Assembly: GCF_028288465.1 (NCBI RefSeq)
Contig: NZ_JAQBNR010000048.1
Span: 1-64,000 of the forward strand
DNA: 64,000 bases
Reading direction: 5' to 3'
Source: Ferruginibacter sp.
GTDB taxonomy: Bacteria > Bacteroidota > Bacteroidia > Chitinophagales > Chitinophagaceae
Program-made: the position numbers and the translations under genes
Notes under the pieces: generated by a model
Told to the model about the DNA's origin: nothing
What the model saw: the letters and a program-made list of their open reading frames with translations, nothing else
Database searches by the model: none
Shown here: positions 1 to 5,697 of the stretch, one piece after another
Layout: each line of letters opens with the position of its first letter
Position numbering within the stretch: position 1 is the first letter of the stretch

Positions 1-741
1 GTAGCTAAAATTTACCTGCTGGGCAGTACCCTGCAACAGCAGCGCACAGAAAGTGTTTTTATGACCGATGCGCCGGGCTGCCGCCATGCCAGTCATTACT
101 GGTTGCTGGTACTGGTTGATAAGGAATGCGGCGGTAACAATAATGCTGTGCAGGATAAAATAGAAAATACCTGCCGCCCTGTTGTACCCGTTACGGTTAT
201 TATACTTGACAGAGCACAGTTTTACAACTGGTTGAATGAAGGACACCCGTTTGCCTGCAGGGTGGCAAATATAGCCGTAGTACTGCATGACGTTACCAAC
301 ACACCTGCTGTGGTAGCGGCCAGCACAAACGAAGACCGTACAAATGCCAGCCGGGCTTATTGTATGCTGGGCATTAACAGGGTAAGCGAATTTATAGCAG
401 GAGCAGACTTGTACCGGCTAAGGCAACAACATAAAATGGCAGCCTTTATGCTGCACCAGGCTGCAGAGCAGGCATTGCTGACCATCTTTAAAAAAGGCAC
501 CGGCCTGCATCTTAGCAGTCACAATATACACAAGCTGCTCCGTTATTGCGCCCTGGTCAATTATAAAATACCGGCCATCTTTCCGGCAGGCAATGAAACC
601 AGTGAAAGGCTGCTGCGCCTGCTGCAGAAAGCCTATATAGATGCCCGGTATAAAGAAGATTTTACCATCAGCGGTACTGACTTAATTTCAATTACAGAAA
701 AAGTAAAAATGTTGCAGGAGATACTGCTACAAACAAAATAG
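1..741 (+). CDS. HEPN domain-containing protein, C-terminal part (5' end outside window)
   Basis: The frame is open from base 1, so this is the 3' part of a longer gene; the first ATG at 61 is internal. The N-terminal visible part (KIYLLGSTLQQQRTESVF, then a hydrophobic strand WLLVLVDKE) resembles the substrate-domain-like region that precedes HEPN in Bacteroidota proteins of this type. Visible residues from about 115 onward form the helical HEPN domain (SRAY..G...F, AAFMLHQAAEQALL, DARYKEDF). The canonical RNase motif RxxxxH is not evident, so nuclease activity is doubtful. The family is often paired with nucleotidyltransferases in toxin-antitoxin-like modules, but no partner is visible here. 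Function is unknown; the HEPN assignment is fairly secure. Confidence 0.8.
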   Translation, partial: VAKIYLLGSTLQQQRTESVFMTDAPGCRHASHYWLLVLVDKECGGNNNAVQDKIENTCRPVVPVTVIILDRAQFYNWLNEGHPFACRVANIAVVLHDVTNTPAVVAASTNEDRTNASRAYCMLGINRVSEFIAGADLYRLRQQHKMAAFMLHQAAEQALLTIFKKGTGLHLSSHNIHKLLRYCALVNYKIPAIFPAGNETSERLLRLLQKAYIDARYKEDFTISGTDLISITEKVKMLQEILLQTK

Positions 742-898
742 TATGTTGTTTTTACAAAGTTTCCGCCTTAAGAAAACAGAGTGGCTGGCTACATTGCGCA
801 ACAGAAAGTAGTTTCATTAATACGTAGGCTGTAACAAACCTGACAGTAGCATTACTAAAGCTGAACCTACTATTTGCAACAGCTCAATAAAGCTGCCT

Positions 899-939
899 GT
901 CAGCAACGGGCTGTATTCGTTGCTGACTTGACTTTTTTT
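899..939 (+). terminator. Terminator-like hairpin inside repeat copy A
   Basis: GTCAGCAACG (899-908) and CGTTGCTGAC (918-927) form a perfect 10-bp stem with a 9-nt loop, followed by TTGAC and a T run up to about 940. It could end transcription of the HEPN gene. The stem is only partly kept in copy B, so it may be a feature of this copy. Confidence 0.5.
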
Positions 940-954
940 TGTTATCTTTCTTTG

Positions 955-962
955 TGTCAAGA
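955..962. repeat. Left target-site duplication of the mobile element
   Basis: TGTCAAGA directly outside the left inverted repeat, identical to 5382-5389. A duplication of 8 bp is what the IS1595 family is known to make. Confidence 0.9.
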
Positions 963-993
963 GGTAACTACATACCTGTTAGACCACGGGGGT
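963..993 (+). repeat. Left terminal inverted repeat
   Basis: Starts GGTAACTACATACCTG and ends GGGGGT. Its reverse complement lies at 5351-5381, with a single mismatch at the 28th base (G here, A in the other copy). Confidence 0.92.
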
Positions 994-1092
994 AAATTTC
1001 GTTATTTTTGAGCGGATATCGATTGTTCCTCCGAAAAAGTAAAACTTAAGGGCCTGCCAAGTTGGATATAGTCTAAAAAAAAATGTTTAAAC

Positions 1093-1126
1093 TTATTGTA
1101 TATATTAAAATTTTAGCATTACTTTG
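1093..1126 (+). promoter_or_regulatory. Possible promoter for the first membrane-protein gene of the element
   Basis: TTATTG (1093-1098), then 20 bases, then TTACTTTG (1119-1126). This is near the Bacteroidota TTTG / TAnnTTTG consensus but imperfect in the -7 box, so it is weak. Confidence 0.3.
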
Positions 1127-1201
1127 AAGCGCATACAATATCTACTGCAAGCCATTAACATTTTATTTGCAACTAAAACCAGCAACTTGCGCTCTTAATT
1201 A

Positions 1202-1567
1202 ATGGCTAAATCCAGCTCAGCTACTCCTGCAAAAAAAGAGAAAAATAATCCGTATAGACCTAATGTTTGGGGAATGATTCGAGACATTATGGTTCATGCC
1301 ATAAATAAGGGACAATTACCTGTGACGGGTTTAATTTTACTGCTGGGTTTAGTAGTTTTTAAAATGCCTGCAGAGGATGTATCTAAGCTGATGTATGCAA
1401 CAATTCGCCAGTTTAAAACGTTATATTATCTGGGTTGGACTTTAGATGGTGTGATTATTGTTACCTGGGTAATTGTACAGCGAAAATTAACGCGGGGTTA
1501 CAGAAGAGAATTGGATAGAATTAACAACGAAAACCAAGAATTGCAAAAAAAGTTATTAGATTCATAA
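1202..1567 (+). CDS. Small membrane protein of the mobile element, unknown function
   Basis: 121 residues. A basic Lys/Pro-rich N-terminus (1-35) is followed by a hydrophobic segment at about 40-55 (TGLILLLGLVVF), a second at about 76-95 (LGWTLDGVIIVTWVIV) and a charged C-terminal helix likely to form a short coiled coil (RRELDRINNENQELQKKL). I do not recognise a family. It lies 31 bases before the next membrane-protein gene in the same direction, so they are likely co-transcribed. Being inside the inverted repeats it is cargo of the transposon. The two-helix layout could suit a membrane anchor or holin-like partner, but nothing in the sequence decides this. Confidence 0.7.
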   Translation: MAKSSSATPAKKEKNNPYRPNVWGMIRDIMVHAINKGQLPVTGLILLLGLVVFKMPAEDVSKLMYATIRQFKTLYYLGWTLDGVIIVTWVIVQRKLTRGYRRELDRINNENQELQKKLLDS

Positions 1568-1598
1568 CAATCGTGAATTAACTTAAACTATACATAAA

Positions 1599-2210
1599 AT
1601 GGCTACTCTATTTTTTATTGTAATACTGCTTTCAGTTTACCATTTTGTTATGGAAACTTTGGTATTGCCAGCATTGAAAGAAGAGCTGCGCTTTAAATTA
1701 TTGAAGTTGAGAAGTAAGCTATGTAATTTAAAATTACAAGCTAAAGATAAGTTAGATGGAAAAACGTTTAGCGACTTAGACGCCGCTATTGTATTTAATC
1801 ATAATCATATGGATTCGCTAAATCTTGTAGATTTTATGACCACTATGAAAAGTATAAAAAATGATAGAAAGCTAATTGCTCAAGCTGATAGCGATATTAA
1901 ACGAATCGAAAATATGAATCTTCCTGAAGCGAAGGCGATATTTGAAAAATTCAACAAATATTTTATTCTTACACTGGCAGTTAACTGTGGGGCTTGGGGG
2001 CTTTATTTTCTTCCTATTATCCCCTTTATCTTACTTACCAGATTGATGAAAAGATTTTGGAGGAAGAGTGATCGTCGCGCAAAAAATCTTGCTTTTGTTA
2101 TTTCAGAAAAGCGTCATTTCCCTGCTGAGGAGCCACATGCTATAAGGGTAAATGTTACTAATGGCTTTGATAAGATTAGGAGTAAATGGCATGGAGAAAT
2201 TGCCCTTTAA
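1599..2210 (+). CDS. Membrane protein of the mobile element, unknown function
   Basis: 203 residues. One N-terminal hydrophobic segment (about 2-22, LFFIVILLSVYHFVMETLVL), a charged helical middle part (30-120) rich in Lys, Asp and Asn, and a second hydrophobic stretch at about 122-148 (FILTLAVNCGAWGLYFLPIIPFILL) followed by a basic tail. The fold would place the middle segment between two membrane spans. I do not recognise the family. It is the second gene of the left cargo pair and shows the A+T-rich codon use of the rest of the element. It converges on the XRE gene at 2261. Confidence 0.7.
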   Translation: MATLFFIVILLSVYHFVMETLVLPALKEELRFKLLKLRSKLCNLKLQAKDKLDGKTFSDLDAAIVFNHNHMDSLNLVDFMTTMKSIKNDRKLIAQADSDIKRIENMNLPEAKAIFEKFNKYFILTLAVNCGAWGLYFLPIIPFILLTRLMKRFWRKSDRRAKNLAFVISEKRHFPAEEPHAIRVNVTNGFDKIRSKWHGEIAL

Positions 2211-2260
2211 GAATGAATCAAAGAAATATTTGCAACCCAAGTATTGCTGCCTTAAATTTT

Positions 2261-2470
2261 TTATAAAAAGTCTTTTACATTCATTTTAAATAAATCGGCG
2301 ATGCCCTTTAAAGTTAGTAAGTGCATATTGCTTTTACCATTCTCCAAAAATGAGATACTGCTATAGTGTATGCCGATATCCTTACCTACCTGCTGTAAGG
2401 TCATTTTTCTTTTTCGTCGGGCTGCTTTTACTTTTGCGCCTACCAGTTTCAGATACTCTCCGTTACTCAT
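2261..2470 (-). CDS. XRE-family helix-turn-helix regulator, coupled to the transposase
   Basis: 69 residues, almost entirely one HTH_XRE domain: GAKVKAARRKRKMTLQQVGKDIG forms the first helices, IHYSSISFLENGK the recognition helix region, and LKGIADLFKMNVKDFL the closing helices. Its ATG overlaps the transposase stop codon (ATGA, bases 2467-2470), so translation is probably coupled and the two proteins made from one message. By analogy with other small XRE proteins it likely represses a promoter of the element; the interleaved divergent promoters at 3409-3458 are the obvious candidate operator region. That role is inference. Confidence 0.85.
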   Translation of the reverse strand: MSNGEYLKLVGAKVKAARRKRKMTLQQVGKDIGIHYSSISFLENGKSNMHLLTLKGIADLFKMNVKDFL

Positions 2471-3390
2471 ATTTTAGCTGTTAATTCTTTATATTTTAAA
2501 GAGCCATTACAATTGGTTAAGGCTGCAGCAAAACGTTCATCCTGCAATAACTCTCTGTTATTATGTCTGAAAGCTGATTCATTGCAATAGCGTTGTAAAT
2601 GCTTTGGGCTTACTGAATGATGAATGCCGTCGATTTGTTTTTTCAAAATATTCCAGTACCCTTCAATTGTGTTAGTATGTACCAAAATATCTTCTTTACG
2701 AACATATTCTTTATTCCGGTGGTTAACCTTCTTATGGTTGTATTTTTGTCCAACCTTGTTATAAGCATGATGGTCGTCTGATACCATAGTACTATCAGGT
2801 GTTATAAACCCTTCAATTGCTTCACTGATGTTTTCAATGTTGGTTTGAGGTATAACCTTAGTCTTTACCTTTCCCTGCCGTTGTACGGCCCCGAATACCA
2901 TAGTCTTATTACCAACCCCTCCCTTTACTTTTCTTTTGCTCTCATGCTTGTTAGATTCGCTGCCACCGATGTACGTTTCATCAACCTCAACAATACCGTC
3001 CAACAATTCAGGTGCGTTATCAGTCAGCATAACCCTTATACGATGGTTTAAATGCCATGCAGTTTTTTGTGTTACACCTAACCAGTTGGCAAGCTGTAAA
3101 CTGCTAATACCTTTGCTATGTACTGATAAAATATAGGTAGCTAAGAACCATTTCTGTAATGGAATTTTTGTGTTTTCATAAATAGTGCCAACAGTAACAC
3201 TAAACTTACTGCGGCACTGTTTTTCCCGGCATTTAAATATCCGGCCATTGCTGAACCGGCAAACATTAAGAGAGCCACAAAACGGGCATGCTGGTGTACC
3301 ATTCCATCTTTGCGCTTCTAAATACTCCCTGCATTTTTCTTCGCTGCTAAATTCTTTTTGAAAGTCTAATATTGATTTGAATGTTTTCAT
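2467..3390 (-). CDS. IS1595-family (ISXO2-like) transposase
   Basis: 307 residues, the usual length for the family. The N-terminal zinc ribbon has Cys35, Cys38, Cys54 and Cys59, followed by a helix-turn-helix-like region (SLQLANWLGVTQKTAWHL, about 97-114). The catalytic RNase H-like domain shows VEVDETYIGG with Asp137, SDDHHAY with Asp205/206, and NTIEGYWNILKK with Asn240/Glu243. All key positions look intact, so the enzyme is probably active. It would cut at the 31-bp ends and leave 8-bp duplications, as seen here. It is transcribed from a promoter at 3409-3440 and overlaps the XRE gene by 4 bases. Confidence 0.93.
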   Translation of the reverse strand: MKTFKSILDFQKEFSSEEKCREYLEAQRWNGTPACPFCGSLNVCRFSNGRIFKCREKQCRSKFSVTVGTIYENTKIPLQKWFLATYILSVHSKGISSLQLANWLGVTQKTAWHLNHRIRVMLTDNAPELLDGIVEVDETYIGGSESNKHESKRKVKGGVGNKTMVFGAVQRQGKVKTKVIPQTNIENISEAIEGFITPDSTMVSDDHHAYNKVGQKYNHKKVNHRNKEYVRKEDILVHTNTIEGYWNILKKQIDGIHHSVSPKHLQRYCNESAFRHNNRELLQDERFAAALTNCNGSLKYKELTAKI

Positions 3391-3408
3391 CTTCTTAATT
3401 GTCTTAGA

Positions 3409-3440
3409 TAAAGGTAGGGAGTTTATTTTGAATTACAAAA
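3409..3440 (-). promoter_or_regulatory. Promoter of the transposase-XRE operon
   Basis: Read on the minus strand: TTTTG (3440-3436), 19 bases, TACCTTTA (3416-3409). This fits the Bacteroidota TTTG-N19-TAnnTTTG pattern except the last base. It ends about 20 bases from the transposase ATG and is interleaved with the opposite promoter. Confidence 0.6.
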
Positions 3441-3458
3441 TTTATTTTTGTATATTTG
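3426..3458 (+). promoter_or_regulatory. Promoter of the zinc-ribbon/P63C operon
   Basis: TTTTG (3426-3430), 20 bases, TATATTTG (3451-3458): a full match to TAnnTTTG with good spacing. The ATG follows at 3479. Its -33 box lies inside the spacer of the opposite promoter and vice versa, so both cannot be occupied at once. Confidence 0.7.
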
Positions 3459-3478
3459 CCCTACCAATATATAAGACA

Positions 3479-3883
3479 ATGACACTATGTCAAATTTATA
3501 AGAAATTACCAACTGAAGCAGACTGTATAGATTTGTTGGAGACTGTTATATGGGGGAATATCCCTAAATGCCCCTACTGTGGATCAACCAACTCTGTTGC
3601 ATTGACGTCCGGGAATAGGTATCATTGCAATAAATGCAATACAAGTTATAGTGTTACTGTAAAAACTATTTTTCATAAAACCAAAATTCCTCTTCAAAAA
3701 TGGTTTTATGTTATCCATTTAAAAGAAAAAAATGATTTATCTATTTCGGTTAGAAATTTAGGAGAGCAAATCGAAACAACAAAAGATACTGCTAATAGAA
3801 TAGTTAATAAAGTGAATAATTTTTACTTACTAAACTTAGGGCTGTTTAAATCAATTAATTCAAAAATTACAAAAAATGAGTAA
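3479..3883 (+). CDS. Transposase-like zinc-ribbon protein without DDE domain
   Basis: 134 residues from the ATG at 3479; an upstream in-frame start at 3377 would place translation before the promoter, so 3479 is preferred. It resembles the first ~120 residues of the neighbouring transposase: PKCPYCGS and YHCNKCN supply four cysteines of a zinc ribbon, then SVTVKTIFHKTKIPLQKWF and a helical segment. It stops where the catalytic domain would begin, with no frameshifted remainder after it: the next gene starts in an overlapping frame. This looks like a stand-alone DNA-binding derivative that could bind the transposon ends or modulate transposition. It could instead be an old truncation, but the clean promoter and gene overlap argue for use. 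Confidence 0.75.
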   Translation: MTLCQIYKKLPTEADCIDLLETVIWGNIPKCPYCGSTNSVALTSGNRYHCNKCNTSYSVTVKTIFHKTKIPLQKWFYVIHLKEKNDLSISVRNLGEQIETTKDTANRIVNKVNNFYLLNLGLFKSINSKITKNE

Positions 3884-4874
3884 TTTATTAAAAGCAACTC
3901 ACCAGGGCGAGTTACCTATTGGTGACATTATTTTACCCTGCGCAGTATTAGAAAACGGCACAAGGCTAATAACATATAGCGCTATTTTTAAAGCTTTTGG
4001 CAGGACTAAAAGAGGTGCCCATAAAGACAGAAAAAGCGGGGTGCGCAACATGCCCGCTTTTCTTAATGCAAATAACCTACAACCCTTTGTGGGAGAGGAT
4101 TTGATGGGGGTGCTCAAATTGATAGAATATACAGACATTTCGGGCAATCAAAGTACAGGCTATAACGCAACTATTTTACCCATGTTGTGTAAAGTTTATT
4201 TAGATGCAAGATCAACTATAAATTCAGATACGGGGAAGCGGTATTTGACAAAAAGTCAAGAGCCGCTGGCAAGAGCAAGTGAAATACTTTTATTAAGCCT
4301 TTCAAAGGTTGGTATCATTGCTTTAATTGATGAAGTAACCGGATACCAAGAATCTAGGGATAAAGATGCATTAACCAAATTCTTAGCTAAGTTTATTAAA
4401 GAAGAAAGAGGTGTTTATATAAAAACTTATCCAGATGAGTTTTTTGAAGCCTTATTTAAAATGAAGGGTTTAACTTGGAGCCTTGCTAATAAAGGTAAAA
4501 AGCCGCAGTATATAGGGCATTACATCAATAATTACGTATACTCACGCATTGCTCCTAACATATTAACTGAACTTAGGAGAGTAAATCCTAAAGATGAAGA
4601 TGGTAAAAGAAAAGGCAAGCATACGCAACATATTGACATTGATTATGGTCATCCTAAATTAAAAGAGCATATAACTGTCTTGACAATGTTTGCTAAAGCC
4701 GCTGGATTTAATTGGGCTAATTGGGAAAGGATGGTAGAAAGAGCACTACCAAGATACTCACAGGACGGTAGCCTTGTACAAGAATTACCTTTTACGGAAG
4801 TCATAGAAGAAAACGAAAATAAAAAAGGGCAATTAAGCCCTGTTAAAAAAGTCGTTCGCGGCGACGGGAAATAA
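3876..4874 (+). CDS. P63C domain-containing protein
   Basis: 332 residues; the ATG overlaps the end of the zinc-ribbon gene by 8 bases, so the two are co-translated. The sequence matches the P63C family: LPIGDIILPCAVLENGTRLITYSAIFKAFG near the N-terminus, LARASEILLLSLSKVGIIALIDEVTGYQESRDKDAL in the middle, and the P63C core GVYIKTYPDEFFEALFKMKG followed by YIGHYINNYVYSRIAPNILTELRRVNP. The C-terminus is charged and variable. P63C proteins occur on phages and mobile elements; their biochemical role is not established to my knowledge. Within this element it is the largest cargo protein. Domain call good, function unknown. Confidence 0.85.
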   Translation: MSNLLKATHQGELPIGDIILPCAVLENGTRLITYSAIFKAFGRTKRGAHKDRKSGVRNMPAFLNANNLQPFVGEDLMGVLKLIEYTDISGNQSTGYNATILPMLCKVYLDARSTINSDTGKRYLTKSQEPLARASEILLLSLSKVGIIALIDEVTGYQESRDKDALTKFLAKFIKEERGVYIKTYPDEFFEALFKMKGLTWSLANKGKKPQYIGHYINNYVYSRIAPNILTELRRVNPKDEDGKRKGKHTQHIDIDYGHPKLKEHITVLTMFAKAAGFNWANWERMVERALPRYSQDGSLVQELPFTEVIEENENKKGQLSPVKKVVRGDGK

Positions 4875-5000
4875 CGGTAAAATAAAATCTACTGTGAACC
4901 TTGTACATTAGCCATCTCATTAGTGGTTTCCCATTAGACGTAAGTGATATACAAGGATTTCCCTTTTTCAAAGGTAACAAAAATCTATAACTTTATATCT

Positions 5001-5144
5001 ATGGCAAAAGTTAAAAAGGCTGCACCAAAGAAAGCGGCAACTAAAACAGCAAAGGAAGCATCTAACGTATTTCATAACATCATGGCAGCATCAGTAAAAG
5101 ACAATCCAAAGCCTGTCAAAAAGAAAGTAGATAAAAATAAATGA
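5001..5144 (+). CDS. Small lysine/alanine-rich basic protein
   Basis: 47 residues from ATG 5001 (an in-frame start at 4944 is less likely). The sequence is AKVKKAAPKK-like at the N-terminus and KPVKKKVDKNK at the end, very basic, reminiscent of histone H1-like tails. Its stop overlaps the next ATG (ATGA, 5141-5144), which supports that it is translated. Possible nucleic-acid binding; no family recognised. Confidence 0.55.
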   Translation: MAKVKKAAPKKAATKTAKEASNVFHNIMAASVKDNPKPVKKKVDKNK

Positions 5145-5365
5145 TCTCTCTAAATGTTATCATTGGGATTGTAGCACTAACTGTATTAGGTTATGTTCTT
5201 TTAAATAATGGGCTACATGAAGAAACGGCGCAAGAAAAAATGATAAACCCAACCAAGCAATCTCCATTAAGAAATTTCCGTAAATGGCATATTGTGATAT
5301 TAGGTATAGTGTGTTGGGGATTTGCTTTATATCTTGCCTTTATTTTTTTAACCTCCGTGGTCTAA
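5141..5365 (+). CDS. Small two-helix membrane protein whose stop codon lies in the right inverted repeat
   Basis: 74 residues. Hydrophobic segments at about 3-22 (SLNVIIGIVALTVLGYVLLN) and 50-72 (IVILGIVCWGFALYLAFIFL) flank a polar loop. It overlaps the preceding gene by 4 bases. The last residues (TSVV) and the TAA stop (5363-5365) are encoded by the right terminal inverted repeat, so this gene has evolved together with the transposon end and is not a random passenger. Family not recognised. Confidence 0.65.
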   Translation: MISLNVIIGIVALTVLGYVLLNNGLHEETAQEKMINPTKQSPLRNFRKWHIVILGIVCWGFALYLAFIFLTSVV

Positions 5366-5381
5366 CAGGTATGTAGTTACC
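5351..5381 (-). repeat. Right terminal inverted repeat
   Basis: Reverse complement of 963-993 with one mismatch. It encodes the last codons and stop of the small membrane protein ending at 5365. Confidence 0.92.
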
Positions 5382-5389
5382 TGTCAAGA
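5382..5389. repeat. Right target-site duplication
   Basis: TGTCAAGA, identical to 955-962 and directly adjacent to the inverted repeat. Confidence 0.9.
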
Positions 5390-5474
5390 CAAAAAAAGTA
5401 AGGCGTAAGCGACGATTAACTAAACAACCTGCGACTTAAATAACTCCCGCAGATCCAGCAGATAAACGCACATA

Positions 5475-5651
5475 AGAATGCGACTTTTATTAATACCTGG
5501 GCTGTAACAAGCCTGACAGCAGCATTACAAAAGCTGAAACACAACGTACAACAGCCCAACAAAGCTATATACAAGCAACAGACTTAATCGTTGACTACCC
5601 GACTTTTTTTTGTTATTTATTTTGCGTTCAGGGCAAAAAAAGTACATAAAA
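5475..5651. repeat. Intergenic repeat copy B (intact)
   Basis: Second copy of the ~150-bp repeat seen at 803-962. It ends in the same hairpin form: an A/T stem ending TTTTG, a loop CGTTCAGGG and CAAAAAAAGTA. Loop bases differ from copy A, while the stem pattern is kept. The surrounding 5390-5697 carries no gene. Confidence 0.7.
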
Positions 5652-5675
5652 AAAAGCCCTCCTATTTGGAGAGCT
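5648..5675 (-). terminator. Rho-independent terminator of the 761-residue secreted protein gene
   Basis: On the minus strand AGCTCTCC, loop AAAT, AGGAGGGCT-like arm (one T:G pair), then eight T. It lies 23 bases after the stop codon. Confidence 0.8.
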
Positions 5676-5697
5676 TAAAGGGGTTGCTAACTCTTAC

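Larger units (their letters stand above)
742..962. other. Intergenic region with repeat copy A
   Basis: There is no gene here. It holds the first copy of a ~150-bp repeat (from about 803) that recurs at 5475-5651, and ends at the left target-site duplication of the mobile element. Confidence 0.6.
803..962. repeat. Intergenic repeat copy A, interrupted by the mobile element
   Basis: This aligns with 5475-5651 over its length; shared blocks include ATTAATAC, GGCTGTAACAA, CCTGACAG, AGCATTAC, AAAGCTGAA and ACTTTTTTTTGTTAT. The repeat resumes after the transposon: CTTTCTTTG (946-954) is continued by CAAAAAAAGTA (5390-5400), which matches the CAAAAAAAGTA end of copy B. The two copies have diverged, so the duplication is older than the insertion. 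Function is unknown. Confidence 0.75.
963..5381. mobile_element. IS1595-type (ISXO2-like) transposon with passenger genes, 4.4 kb
   Basis: The ends are 31-bp inverted repeats (963-993 and 5351-5381) that differ at one base, flanked by an exact 8-bp direct duplication, TGTCAAGA. Inside are two membrane proteins (+), an XRE regulator and transposase (-), a zinc-ribbon protein and a P63C protein (+), a Lys-rich small protein and a small membrane protein (+). The content is visibly richer in A+T than the neighbouring chromosome. A simple IS1595-family insertion carries only the transposase, so about 3.4 kb here is cargo or accessory sequence. Intact ends, duplication and transposase suggest a fairly recent and possibly still active insertion. 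Confidence 0.92.
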
